This document shows, one piece after another, positions 45,594 to 57,870 of a DNA stretch of 64,000 nucleotides. Source of the DNA: Adiantum capillus-veneris (taxonomy: Eukaryota; Streptophyta; Polypodiopsida; Polypodiales; Pteridaceae); NCBI GenBank assembly GCA_014529385.2, contig CM043962.1, forward strand, positions 127,479,470 to 127,543,469, read 5' to 3'. The notes beneath the pieces were generated by a model. The model worked only from the letters and a program-made list of their open reading frames with translations, ran no database searches and was not told the DNA's origin. The number at the start of each line of letters is the position of its first letter. The stretch's first letter is position 1. The position numbers and the translations under genes were made by a program.

Positions 45594-47200
45594 TGTCATA
45601 AAATCTAATATCTAATATCTAAATGATTCTCTCCTATTAAACTGATCACTTAATGTGGGAGAATAAACGGGAATAAGGGTTAAGATATAGAATGTGCTTA
45701 TAGATCTATCTCAACATGGGGCAAATGGTAAAAGGGCCCAAATGAGAGATGGTCTATCAAAGAGCAAGGCTAACGAATGGAGCATAATACCTTAGGGTTA
45801 GCTTCATTGAAGACCTCCAATAATGTGTGTAAAAGTCCTTTGACCTTAGGTAAGCTAGAGCTGACCTTGGGGCGCGGGAACCCAACCCAACTTGCGGTGC
45901 TTGTCCTGCTTGTCATGCTTGATGACTAAGGTGATTGAGGTGCTTGATTATTGAGGTGCTTGAGATGCTTGAGGTGCTTGACATGCTTGAGATGCTAGGG
46001 TTGCACTTAAGGTGAGAACCTAGCCCAAGCTTAAAGTGCTTAACGGCCAAGCTTGTGGTGGGAACTGGGCTTATGTATGAGGGGCTTGAGGTGTCAAACA
46101 GTCAAATATTAAATCCCTACAAGGAGGGGGCGATCCCTACATGAGGGGGGATGAGAGAGAACACCCACACACTAACACAAGGCATTTATGGTACAAAGAA
46201 AGCAAGAGGGACAATTGTCAAGTTCCTCCTTAAGTTGCCCTCATGGTGTGCTTGAAGCCTATTGGTTGACCACCCAAGGGGTCCAATAATAATTTAGGAT
46301 ATTTAATTAATTGATTTAGAATTTATCTAGCCCTCTCTCTCAAAGGGGAAAGGGGGACACTTGTATCAAGGCTACCCTTATTGCTTGTAATGCCTCCTGC
46401 TTGTGATTGGCTAGGCCTGGAGGGGTCCAATGAGCTTCAAGCATGAGGTACAAGGGGGGGGTCAACCCAAGCAAGCTAGGGGGTTGCTTAGGGGGTATCC
46501 TCACCCACACACACTCACAAACACTCTCATTGTGTGCTATGCAAAGTGCAAGAGCTCCCTCTCCTTCTCCAAGCAAGTAGAGGTTGAGAGCCTACACCAA
46601 CACTCTTGGATATGGAGTTCAAGTCCAACCAAGAGCCATGCTTCAATGCTTAAGCTTGCCATCTCCTTCTTCCTCATTACTATGCTATTATATATGCTAG
46701 CAACAAGAGTTATGATAAGTGAGGAACTAATTCTTTCTCCTACGAAATGTTTCTTCTTCCTCTTCCCTACCCTCATTCCCTGCTAGCTCTCTCCACCTTC
46801 GAAGGTGTTTGAGGTCTTGGGACTGAGGCTTGGGATAGTTAAATCTTTCTTCAAGTTTATGTTATGTTTGTGATGCATGAAGCTTTCCATCTTCATTGCA
46901 TCACCTAGGTCACAAGGAACACAAAGATTGTATTGGAACAAGTCTCTCTTAATGGGAGAAATCATAATACAAATGCCTATTGGAGGGGGGACCGGGTCCA
47001 CATAAATCCGGTCTTCAACTGTTGTCATGTTCTCTAAATTCTCTCTGTTTCAAAAGTATTGTTCATGCCAAGTTAACAAATTGCTATGATTATGTAACTA
47101 TATTCAATTATGTTCACCCGCTATGCTCACAAAGTCATTTCTCAAAAGTACTCTCATTTATTTTTTCTACTCTCAAATTAAATAGGACAATTCCATTACA
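45594..47200 (+). repeat. element E 5' LTR (1607 bp)
   Basis: Pairs with 52758-54396. A local family of short GGTGCTTGA/ATGCTTGAG repeats lies at about 45890-46090. ORFs inside recur in both LTRs and show no domains. Confidence 0.9.
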
Positions 47201-47614
47201 TTGGTATTTGAGCATTTGGTTTCTCTTTTATTGCTTAAGAAGAGAGGTCCTTAAGTAGCCTATAAATGGTTGATGTTGTTAATTATATTAGGGTAAGTGG
47301 AACTGGGATCTATTATCGGTTTTGTTGAGCCCACTATGTGGGGGATGGTGCACACCTCGGGAGCTTTGGACTTAATAATGGAGTTTTTTTGGACTTGCCT
47401 ACGGCTTTACCATTATTGAGCCATAAGAAGTCCAAAAGGAGCTAGCCCTCGGCAACTCTGCTATGTTAGACCTACTCTCCTACTCTCTATAATTAACCAC
47501 TTCGAGCCGTGGGTGTAGATACTTAAGAGCCGATTTTCAAAGTCTAAGAGGAGTGGCAACTAAGGTTTTGAATTGCCAAAGCATACATTAAGTACATACA
47601 TAAAGTTTGTTAAC

Positions 47615-48955
47615 ATGGCTGACAATAATCAAGAGAGTAGAATGAACATTGATATCTTTGATTTTGCACATGAAGGTGCTAATGATGATGCTCCCATGTT
47701 TGTGAATTATCTCATCACTAGGTTGCAGCAAGCTATGGGCAACCCTGCTTTGCAAGCCGAAGTTACTCAACAACTTCGTGCTTATGGAATTTCCCTTCCT
47801 CTCCAAGAGGAGAGAGAGCTTAGGAGGCCTCTTGAAGAGACCCCCAAAAGAAGACTCTCTCCCATTCGAGAGGAGGAATCCAAAGAGCAAGAAAGCAATA
47901 AAAGTTTAAGTTCCTCTGAAGATGTGGCTCCACGAAGATGGCGGTCTAGACGATCTCCCACTCCTCCCAAGAGGAAAAGATCAACACATAGTCCTTCTCC
48001 TCATCACTCTGAAAGGCAAGAGAGGAAACAAAGGAAGAAAAGGGCTAGGAAGAGGTCACCCTCTTCTCCTTCTTCTTCACCTTCCTCCTCTTCCGACGAA
48101 AGCTATGGCTATTCTCCTAGAGAATACAAGAGGGGAGGACATCGCAAATCATTTCATGCATGGTGAAGGTCACAAAAGCTAAAGAAGTTCAAGGAGGGAG
48201 GAAAGAGTATCTCTTTTCTCACCTATGATGGCACCTTCGTTGCTATCGACAAAGTGTTGGCCTTCATCCAGCAATTTGATGCGGCCTTTGGAGATGAGGG
48301 CTTCATAGAGTCCTCCAAGCTATGCCATGTAGCTATGCACTTCCAAAAATCAGCTCGTCAATGGTGGCTAGCCTTCATGGAAATGGTGAAGCCCCAAAGA
48401 CATGGAAAACTCTACGATTTTCCATCATGAATCAGTTCCTTGCAAGCGATGCAAAGGACAAAGTGCTTACCGAATGGCGCAGCTTGAAGCTCCTCTCCCA
48501 TGAGCCTATCCACTAATATGTAGACAAGTTTTGGAATTTACATCTCAAGGCTACTATACTGTCTTTCAAAAGATAGACTTTGCCAAGAAAAGGCAGCAAT
48601 TTTGTGCGGGATTACCTGAAGAGATGGCCGAATACATCAACTCTCAACGGCCTGGTACTATTAGCGAAGTAATCCATCACACCATGGTTTCTTCATGCAT
48701 CAATTTCCATCAAGGGGCTAGAAGTAATGTCAAGCCCATGGAAAACAAAGACAAAAATGATGCAAAGGGGAAAACCAATGCTCAAAATACTTCCCAAGTC
48801 AGTTCCAACAACAACAACAATCGGTCAAAGGAAAAGGGAGTTTACAAAGGTAAAAACAAACTCTCTCTCTTGAAGAGCTTGAAGCTTTTCGCAAGGACCA
48901 TAAGTGTTTCAAGTGTGGGGAGCAAGGACATGGCTATCGTTCTTGCCCCAAGAAG
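47615..48955 (+). pseudogene. element E: Gag with Arg/Ser-rich segment
   Basis: ATG at 47615 gives MADNNQESRMN, a helix (VNYLITRLQQAMGNPALQ) and a long basic Arg/Ser/Pro region (RSRRSPTPPKRKRSTHSPSP, then poly-Ser) to a stop at 48164-48166. Shifted frames then give the gag core (LTYDGTFVAIDKVLAFIQQF, FQKSARQWWLAFME, GLPEEMAEYI) and the zinc knuckle [14 protein letters not shown] at 48905-48946. The Arg/Ser-rich part resembles splicing-factor RS domains and would bind RNA or nuclear proteins. This is inference from composition. Confidence 0.75.
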
Positions 48956-50143
48956 AATACTCGCAATGAGACTCCTAGGGCTTCCACCATCGAAGCTCCA
49001 AAAGAGGATGCTCATTGCAAAGGATCATCACTTTCCTATGCTTGGGGAAAGGTAAGAGAGCATGATGCCTTCATCTTGTTTGACCCTGGCTCTACTCTCA
49101 ACTTCATATCAACGGAGTTGGCCACCAAGTTGGGCATTCAAGCTTTTGAGATGGGAGATATAGTAGTGGTTGATGCAGCTTTCAAGGGACAACAAGCCTC
49201 CGTTACTCCCTTGATTGGAAAGTTGAGGCTTCATGTCCAAAGCTATGTCAACAAAGAAGACTTCTACATCTCTCCTCTCCAACATGAGGATGTTATCCTA
49301 GGGGCACCATGGTTTGATCGCATGGCTGCCAACATGAAGTTCCCTGAAAGGAAAATCTACTTCACCTACGGGGAAAAGAACATGTATATAGATGCTAGGG
49401 AGCATGGTCGCACTATTCCACTTTTAAATCCTCTTGCTTTTGATAAGTCAATGAAGAGCTCAGTTTCTGCATACATGATTTTTGTCAAAGAGTCTCTAAA
49501 AGATACTAATGTTTCATCAAATGTAAATGGTAGGAATCAAGAAGAGTTAGACTTGTCTAATTTTCTAAAGGGATTCCAAGATGTGTTCATCGATGATATC
49601 CCTATGGAATTACCTCCAAAACGAGGGGATGATGACCATCGCATTGAGCTCCTTCCTGAAAGCTCACCACCTAACAAGCCTCCTTATCGAGTCTCACAAG
49701 ATCAACAAGAGGAGATCATGAGGCAAGTACAAGAGCTGGTAGACAAAGGGATGGTGAGGCCTAGTTCCTCTCCCTTTTGTTCTCCAGTCCTTCTAGTACA
49801 AAAGAAGGATGGTACATACCATATGTGTGTGGACTATCAAGCACTAAACCATATCACAATCAAAAACAGATTTCCCGTACCTCGGGTGGAAGATCTGTTT
49901 GATAAGCTACAAGGCTCTATCTACTTTAGTAGGATTGACCTTAAGAGTGGCTATCATCAAATAAGGATAGTGGATGAAGATATCTTAAAGACCGCGTTTC
50001 GCACAACGTTTGGTCTTTATGAATATCTAGTCATGCCTTTTGGCTTGACCAATGCACCAGCTACGTTCAATCGTTTGATGGAGAAAATTTTTAGACCATA
50101 CCGCAAATTCACAGGAGTGTTCTTTGATGATATCATCATCTAA
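48956..50143 (+). pseudogene. element E: protease and reverse transcriptase
   Basis: Follows the knuckle in the same frame. The protease active site is [13 protein letters not shown] (49070-49108; Asp kept), with [14 protein letters not shown] at its end. [67 protein letters not shown] (Asp), [19 protein letters not shown] and [11 protein letters not shown] (Asp-Asp). Then TAA at 50141-50143 replaces the usual Tyr codon before SK. Apart from that stop the 355-codon block is open. Confidence 0.85.
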
Positions 50144-50899
50144 TCCAAGTCTTTGGAGGAACATAAGCAACATCTCCAAAAGATTTTTCAAGCATTGAGG
50201 GAGAATAAGCTTTTTCTCAACCAAAAGAAAATCGAATTCTTCATTCAAGAGATTCAATACCTAGGTCATATTATCTGTAAAGATGGTATCCTAATGGATC
50301 CATCAAAGTTAGAGGTAATAAAAGCATGGCCTAACCCAAGAAATCTACATGAGCTAAGAAGCTTTGTTGGTATGTGCGCATACTATAGACGCTTCATAGC
50401 AAAATTCTCTCAAGTAGCAGGACCACTACACGACTTAACTAAGAAGAACGTTAAGTTTGTATGGACTGCTAAGGAGCAAAATGCTTTTGAAAATCTCAAA
50501 GAGAAGCTTACTTCCCAACCAGTCCTCGTGCTTCCGGATCTCTCAAAGCCATTTGAGGTCCAATGTGATGCTTGTGGTGATTGCCTTGGAGCAGTTTTGC
50601 TTCAAGAAGGGCATGCCATAGCATATGAGAGCCGAAGGCTCAATATTGATGAACGAGTCTTGGGAATTTATGAGAAAGAGCTTTTAGCTGTTATACATGC
50701 CCTAGACACATGGAAGCACTACCTATTGGGGACTCCATTTATCCTACGAACCGACCACCAAAGTCTCAAGTATTTCATGATGCAAATCAAGCTTTCCGAC
50801 AAACAAATGAGGTGGGAAAATTTTCTTTTGCAATTTAATTTCCATACTGCTCACATAGCTAGTAAGCACAATCAAGTGGCCGATGCACTTTCACGATGA
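50144..50899 (+). pseudogene. element E: RT thumb and RNase H
   Basis: Same frame as the preceding block after one stop: NQKKIEFFIQEIQYLGHII, LRSFVGMCAYYRRFI, then RNase H FEVQCDACGDCLGAVLLQEG (Asp), YEKELLAVIHALDTWKHYL (Glu), FILRTDHQSLKYF (Asp) and KHNQVADALSR. The next codon is TGA (50897-50899). Confidence 0.85.
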
Positions 50900-51928
50900 C
50901 CCAAAGTTAATGCGGTGTCTATATCTACTCACAATTATCTATCCTCTATGATAGATGAGTATGCTACTGACCCTGACTTTAGAGACATAATGTCAGCCCT
51001 TGCTTTGGGGAAGAAAGAGGAACCATTCACCTTGCAGGATGGTTATCTTCTCCACGGAAATAGGCTATGTGTTACCCATTCCCTTCGTGAGAAAGTTATG
51101 TATGAATCACATGCTCCTCCATATGCGGGGCATAGAGATATTCAACCTACTCTTCGAGGAGTAGAGACGTACTTCTATTGGCCTACCATGAAAGTGGACA
51201 TACAAGAGTATGTTTCAAAATGTGTAGTATGCCAAAAGACCAAGTATGATAGAGGGAAGCAACCTGGATTAATCCAGCCATTGCCTATCCCAAATTCACC
51301 ATGGGAGAGTATATCCATGGATTTCATCTTTGGATTACCCAAGTCTATCCATGAGAATACAGGATTATGGACAATAGTTGACAGGTTTAGCAAGCAAGCA
51401 CATTTTATTCATGTCAAAAAGACTATTAATGCACATCAAATGGCAACTCTCTTCATATCTCAGATTTTCAAGCACCATGGATTACCCACATCCATCGTGT
51501 CAGATAGAGATCCTAGAATGACCAGTAATTTTTGGAAAGGTCTCTTTGAAAATCTAGGAGCAAGATTGAATTTCTCTTCGGCCTATCACCCACAAACAGA
51601 TGGCCAAAGCGAGGTAGCCAATCTTACGATACTCGATCTACTCAACACTTATGTTACCGACGTAGATCAGCGCTCACAATGGGAACAGTACTTACCTCTT
51701 GTAGAGTATGCCTACAATAATGCTGTACATACTTCTACGGGAAAAGCACCTTTTGAGATCATTGAGGGAACACCTAAAAGTCCCTTGCTACTCAAAGTAC
51801 ATGGGAATATCTTTGCCGCCGATGAGTATAGCCGTGACCTACAAGAATCTTTTCAAAAGATTAAGGAGGCTATATCCATCTCTCAACAAAGGCAAAAAGC
51901 TGTTGTGATAAGCACAAAAGAGCCTTAA
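50900..51928 (+). pseudogene. element E: integrase
   Basis: HHCC region YESHAPPYAGHRD...CVVCQKTK, then SMDFIFGLPKS (Asp), TSIVSDRDPRMTSNFW (Asp) and HPQTDGQSEVANLTIL (Glu; the more usual form is S/ERVNR). PLVEYAYNNAVHTSTGKAPF follows. The frame is lost by one base at about 51900, and the product continues at 51928 in the next frame (FKENDWVLLKFPKARL). Confidence 0.85.
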
Positions 51929-52350
51929 TGTTCAAAGAAAATGATTGGGTCTTACTCAAGTTTCCTAAGGCTCGATTAAGGCAAACGACGGGCAAAATCC
52001 CTACGGGCCATCAAAAGTATTATGCTAAACTAGAAGAAAGATACTATGGTCCTTTCCAAATCTTGAATCCCATCAATGAGACGGCTTATCAACTCAAGTT
52101 TCCCAACCATTGGCTCATACACAATGCCTTTCATGTAAGCCTACTTAAGCCCTACAAAGGAGATCCACCAACTGAACCAATTATTGAAGACCCTCCCGAA
52201 GTTGAAGACCAAGAAGAGGTGCTACAACCCGAAGCTATCCTTCGGCATGAAGACAAGGTACTATGACATGGTAAGATTATCCGACGGTATCCTATTAAGT
52301 TCAAAAATTATCCTTTTGAAGATGCTAGATGGATGCAAGGAATATAGCTT
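51928..52350 (+). pseudogene. element E: integrase C-terminus and chromodomain
   Basis: GPY/F-like region (ERYYGPFQILNPINETAYQL), HNAFHVSLLKPYKG, then a chromodomain: LQPEAILRHEDKVL, a TGA (52264-52266), then GKIIRRYPIKFKNYPFEDARW. As in element C, a single stop sits between the first strand and the aromatic part of the chromodomain. Confidence 0.75.
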
Positions 52351-52757
52351 AAGGATAGTATGAACCTTGTCAATGATTACAATGCTACATTAGAGTAAGA
52401 AAATGTACAAATTTCTTTTAAATGACTCATGTTTTTGTCTTATAAGACTAGTTCTCTTTTTAATTGTGCACAAATTTAACTATGATGCATGCTTAGAGTC
52501 ATGTTTGTGATGATGACGTCTCTCAAACACCAAGTGGAATTTGTCACTCTACTTTGGGAGAATGAAATGGACTAAAGAGCAGACATGCTTGCGGCAGCTA
52601 TGTCTCCCAAGAACCAAATAGATTAGTCATCCATCTTGGAAAGATGTCGTAGGGTAAAAAGAAATCCTCTACCCGCTAAGTAAAATTGACTAATGACTAA
52701 GGCTTTATCTCTTCTACCTCATATTCGAGGACGACTATGATTTCAAGAGAGAGGTAA
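52351..52757 (+). other. element E 3' untranslated region and polypurine tract
   Basis: No coding. It ends with a purine run, TTTCAAGAGAGAGGTAA, immediately before the 3' LTR. Confidence 0.6.
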
Positions 52758-54396
52758 TGTCATAAAATCTAATATCTAATATCTAACCAACCCAAATGAT
52801 TCTCTCTTATTAAACTGATCACTTAATGTGGGAGAATAAACGGGAACAAGGGTTAAGATATAGACATGTGCTTATAGATCTATCTCAACATGCGGCAAAT
52901 GGTAAAGGGGCCCAAATGAGAGATGGTCTATCAAAAAGCAAGGCTAACCAATGGAGCATAAGACCTTAGGGTTAGCTTCATTGAAGACCTCCAATAATGT
53001 GTGTAAAAGTCCTTTGACCTTAGGTAAGCTAGGGTTGACCTTGGGGCGCGGGAACCTGACCTAGCTTGAGGTGCTTGTCCTGCTTGTCATGCTTGATGAC
53101 TAAGGTGCTTGACGTGCTTGATGATTGAGGTGCTTGAGATGCTTGAGGTGCTTAATTATTAAGATGCTTGAGGTGCTTAACATGCTTGAGATGCTAGGGT
53201 TGCACTTAAGGTGAGAACCTAGCCCAAGCTTAAAGTGCTTAACGGCCAAGCTTGTGGTGGGAACTGGGCCTATGTATGAGGGGCTTGAGGTGTCAAAAAG
53301 TCAAATATTCAATCCCTACAAGGAGGGGGCGAGCCCTACATGAGGGGGGATGAGAGAGAACACCCACACACTCACACAAGGCATGCATGGTACAAAGAAA
53401 GCAAGAGGGACACTTGTCAAGTTCCTCCTCAAGTTGCCTTCATGGTGTGCCTGAAGCCTATTGGTTGACCACCCAAGGGGTCCAATAATAATTTATGAGA
53501 TTTAATTAATTGATTTATCATTTATCCAGCCCTCTCTCTCAAAGGGGAAAGGGAGACACTTGTCTCAAGGCTACCCTTGCTGCTTGTAGTGCCTCCTGCT
53601 TGTGATTGGCTAGGCCTAGAGGGGTCCAATGAGCTTCAAGCATGACCTACAAGGGGGTGGTCGACCCAAGCAAGCTAGGGGGTTGCTTAGGGGTATACTC
53701 ACCCACACACACTCACAAACACTCTCATTGTGTGCTATGCAAAGTGCAAGAGCTCCCTCTCCTTCTCCAAGCAAGTAGAGGTTGAGAGCCTACACCAACA
53801 CTCTTGGATATGGAGTGCAAATCCAACCAAGAGCCATGCTTCAATGCTTAAGCTTGCCATATCCTTCTTCTTCACTACTATGCTAATATATATGCTAGCA
53901 ACAAGAGTTATGATAAGTGAGGAACTAATTCTTTCTCCTACGAAATGTTTCTTCTTCCTCTTCCCTACCCTCATTCCCTGCTAGCTCTCTCCACCTTCGA
54001 AGGTGTTTGAGGTCTTGGGACTGAGGCTTGGGATAGTTAAAGCCTTCTTCAAGTTTATGTTATGTTTGTGATGCATGAAGCTTTCCATCTTCATTGCATC
54101 ACCTAGGTCACAAGGAACACAAAGATTGTATTGTAACAAGTCTCTCTTAATGGGAGAATCATAATACAAATGCCTATTGGAGGGGGGACCGGGTCCACAT
54201 AAATCCGATCTTCAACTATTGTCATGTTCTCTAAAGTCTCTCTCTTGCAAAAGTATTGTTCATGCCAAGTTAACTAATTGCTATGATTATGTTGCTATAT
54301 TCAATTATGTTCACCCGCTATGCTCACAAAGTCATTCTCAAAAGTAGTCTCATTAATTTCCGCTACTCTCAAATTAAATAGGCCAATTCCATTACA
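52758..54396 (+). repeat. element E 3' LTR (1639 bp)
   Basis: Slightly longer than the 5' copy because of an extra copy of the TGCTTGAGGTGCTTAA-type repeat near 53140-53190. Ends CCATTACA followed by CATAG. Confidence 0.9.
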
Positions 54397-54401
54397 CATA
54401 G

Positions 54402-55265
54402 ACCAACGGTTATTAGTCCTAGCCGAAAAGGACCATCCCTTGTTGTATCCCATAGGTAAACACCTGCACCGGCCTTTTTCCAAACAATCAAGACAAGTTC
54501 ACACTTAAATTTCTATGTTATGATAGGGCTATCCACGTCATTCTTCTCGGTAAAGCTTTTAATCCTAGTTTGAATTTTTAGATTAAGCTCCTTGAGTTAT
54601 AAACCCTTAATTCCTAAGTTCTTTTAATTTTCTATTCAAACAAGACCTTAAGAAAACAACGAATCTCATGGAAGTTTAAGGTTTTGTCTCTTCGTAAGTT
54701 TCAAGTTATCCCCGACTTCGATGAAGCCCATTTTGATCCCTTTTCATCATTTGCAATCCATGGGGCATCTCCATGGAAGCGTTGGGAGTTTTATGTTCAA
54801 GCAACACGGTCACGACATCCGTGAAGCTATCCCCTTACTCCCTCCCCCCTTCGAATTTGCAAAACAAACTTGAAATGAACAATGCATATGCTTTCTATAA
54901 TAAGTTTTTTCTTTGGTGTGATCTATGCATGGTAGACACAAAACATTCGAAACACACCAACGTACAACTTGGGCAACTAATCAAAACCTCCTTTGAGTGC
55001 TTATGCACGAGTAAAACCCTTCTATACATGGTAGTGTAAAAATGGCTAAGTTCCTAAGAGTGGACTTGCTAGTGTATCATAAAATATGCATGCAATAGTG
55101 TATGAATGATTAATAAATTATTCTTTAGAAAGGATTTAGGCGTACCTTTAATACCGTGGAGAGGATTAATCAAGTGGCTTAAAGAGGCTTAAGGTTTCAG
55201 AACCTTAATGTGTAGATAGTAGGGTCTTCTTCTTGCTTTGGAAGAGTAACGGCAAGTGTATTGAC
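54402..55265 (-). repeat. element C 5' LTR, part 2 of 3
   Basis: Continues part 1 and ends at GTATTGAC, where copia element F enters. It contains a 205-bp block (54545-54749) missing from the left LTR. Confidence 0.85.
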
Positions 55266-55587
55266 TGTAAAGAATGAGGATGCAAGAGAGCTACACAAGA
55301 CAAGCACAAAGCACACAGAGATGGAAAGCTTCTTCTTCTTCTTCACAAAAAAGAGAGTACAAAATAACTAAGTGCTAAAACTGAAAAGTAGCACATATGT
55401 ACATGCGGTCACTAAGTGTGAACTCGCTAGAAGCGTACGAGGCTGGCACTATAAGTGTAGTCCAACAGTGGAATCACTAGCAGAGATCCTCCGTGTCGGT
55501 CACCTAACGCGCCAGTGAGTAAATGTCGTAAGCGGCCAAGAACCGTAGTGGATGCCAGCTCAAGATGTAGAGCTCGACATCTCAACA
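55266..55587 (-). repeat. element F 3' LTR (322 bp)
   Basis: On the minus strand it begins TGTTGAGATGTCGAGCTC. The last 15 or so codons of pol run into it before the stop at 55560. Confidence 0.95.
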
Positions 55588-57347
55588 CTCCCCCTCGAGC
55601 TCTGCATGTCGCAGAGTCCAAGCATAGTCCGGAAACGTCGAAGCTTCTCAGCTCCGAGGGCCTTGGTAAAGATATCCTCTATCTGCTCCTCTGTGCTGAC
55701 GTAGATGAAGTCGATGTCGCCCGCCAACACTCGCTCTCGAACGTAGTGGTAATGGACCTCTATGTGCTTGGTCCTGACATGGAACACTGGGTTCCTAGCC
55801 AACTGCATGCTGCTGAGGTTGTCACAATGGATGAAAATATGCTGGTCCACCTGCACTCCCAAGTCCTCAAGTAATGTGCGTATCCAAGCTACCTCACACT
55901 CCCCAACTGCTACACCTCTGTACTCGGCCTCTGTGCTCGATAAAGCAACCGTAGGCTGCTTTTTGCTGCTCCAAGTAACAGCAGCACTCCCAAAAGAGAA
56001 CATGAATCCACTCGTAGATCTCCTATCAACAATGCTACCTGCCCAATCTGCATGTGTATACCCATACAATGCTAATGGTGCATCTTCTGCATAGAACAAT
56101 GCGTATTCAAGAGTCCCTTCCACATACCGAAGTGTGCGTTGTACTCCATCCAAATGTGGCTTCCTCGGAAGCTGCATGAACTGACTCTCCAAGCCTACTG
56201 TGTAGCTCAAGTCTGGCCTCGTGATAGTCAAGTAGATTAGACTACCCACAATCTTCCTGTACATATTGACATCCTCAACAACATCACCTTTCTCTGCACT
56301 CAGCTTTGCATTCACATCCAAGGGAATAGAAATTGGCTTACAATCAGCCATACCATACTTTGACAACATGTCCAAAGCATACTGTCTCTGTGACAGCCAT
56401 ACACCCTCTGGAGTCCTGATCACCTCAATGCCAAGAAAGTAGCGCAACTCGCCCAAGTCTTTCATTTCAAACTCCTGTTTGAGAAAACCCTTCACATGGT
56501 CAATCTCCATAGCATTGTCACCCACAATAATAAGGTCATCTACATATATGGTAATGACCACAATCCCCACATCACTCTCACGTACATAGAGTGAATGATC
56601 AGCATGAGCTCTCCTAAAACCAATACTGGCAAGATACTTGGCAATCCTGTCATACCATGCTTTAGAGCCCTGCTTCAAACCATACAAATCTTTGAGAAGC
56701 CTGCATACATAATCTGGGTAACCTGGATCGACATAACCAGGTGGCTGATCCATATACACTTCCTCTTGCAACTCACCATTCAAGAAGGCATTCTTTACAT
56801 CCATTTGATGCATAATCCATCCTCTAGATGCAGCCACTGCTATGACATCTCTCATAGTCGTCATCTTTGCCACTGGAGCAAAGGTCTCCTCATAGTCTAT
56901 GCCATACTTCTGTGCATAACCCTTTGCGACCAGCCTTTCCTTGTGACGCTCAATGTTACCATCAGCCTTATTCTTGGTTTTATACACCCATTTACAGCCA
57001 ATAGCTTTCTTGCCGCTTGGCAATGGCACCAACTCCCATGTGTCGTTTGCTTCCAATGCAGCCATCTCTTCATTCATTGCATCATCCCAATGCACATTTC
57101 CAATTGTATCCTCAAAACATGTGGGCTCCACATCCTGTATCACCTTAGCCATGTAGGCTTGGTGATGCACTAGATACCCATCATAAGTCAATTTTTGAAC
57201 TGGATTCCTGACTCTGTTAGATCTACGCGGTCTCGGGTCACTCCTTTGCCCTCTAATATCGTCTTGTACTTTCCTTACACCAGGTGTCCTGACAGTCGGA
57301 ATTCCAAATTCCTCATCAAGACTTTGTTCAGAACCATCTAAATCCAT
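55560..57347 (-). pseudogene. element F: reverse transcriptase and RNase H
   Basis: A single open frame of 595 codons. RT (RVT_2 type): NDTWELVPLPSGKKAIGCKW, FAPVAKMTTMRDVIAV, HQMDVKNAFLNGEL (Asp), LKDLYGLKQGSKAWYD and ITIYVDDLIIVG (YVDD intact), then ELRYFLGIEV. RNase H: YGYTHADWAGSIVDRRS (Asp), ALSSTEAEYRGVAVG (Glu), IHCDNLSSMQLARNP (Asp) and IEVHYHYVRERV. Catalytic residues are all present. It is called a pseudogene because the full polyprotein is broken upstream (TGA at 57366-57368) and lacks part of the integrase. Confidence 0.9.
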
Positions 57348-57365
57348 GTCTACATGTGAAAAACC

Positions 57366-57870
57366 TCATGATGCATCAGCCATAAAGGGAGGTTCATCAA
57401 CCTTTTCCTTTCCTTTTCGTGATACATTCCCTGTACCTGTTGGTGGAGTAACCTGCGTACGTAGTCTACCATTCCATGGCTTCTCAACAGAGCCACGAGA
57501 AGAGGACTCTTGTGGTCCACTCAAAAACTGTGACTGTGGCCTCACATTTTGTACAACCACATCATCTTTTACATCAGCCCCAATAGTGCCATGTGCATTA
57601 CTGTACCAGCTGCTCATCTCATCAAAGACTAGATCTCTGCTCACTGGTAATTCTCGTGTAGTAGGATTGTAGCACCTGTACCCCTTTTGTTCAAGGGAAT
57701 ATCCCACAAGAATACATTTCTCTGCTTTAGGATCCAATTTCCTACGCAACTCATCTGGTACATGCACGTAAGCTATGCAGCCAAACACTTTCAAGTGTGC
57801 CAAATCAGGCTTTGTACCTGTAAACTTTTCCTCAGGTGTTACATCATGCACCGCAGCTGTAGGTGTCCTG
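57366..57870 (-). pseudogene. element F: integrase C-terminal part and linker
   Basis: Starts at the deletion junction with RTPTAAVHDVTPEEKFTGTK, then the conserved copia blocks LKVFGCIAYVHVP and KCILVGYSLEQKGYRCYNP, LPVSRDLVFDE, and a hydrophilic linker to RT. Ends at TGA 57366-57368; reading resumes in the same frame. Confidence 0.85.

Larger units (their letters stand above)
45594..54396 (+). mobile_element. element E: complete chromovirus-type Ty3/gypsy element
   Basis: 8.8 kb, starting TGTCATAAAATC and ending CCATTACA, flanked by the perfect TSD CATAG (45589-45593, 54397-54401). LTRs 45594-47200 and 52758-54396; PBS TGGTATTTGAGCA at 47202-47214 (initiator-Met type, two changes); gag 47615-48955; pol 48956-52350 with PR, RT, RNase H, integrase and chromodomain. 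A few stops and two or more frame changes make it non-coding as read. Confidence 0.9.

Noticed and set aside
46430-47028. ORFs of 80-118 codons around 46.4-47.0 kb, repeated at 53.7-54.1 kb
   Set aside because: They occur in both LTRs of element E in both strands and have no domains or codon pattern.
56595-57173. 192-codon plus-strand ORF
   Set aside because: Antisense shadow of the copia reverse transcriptase.
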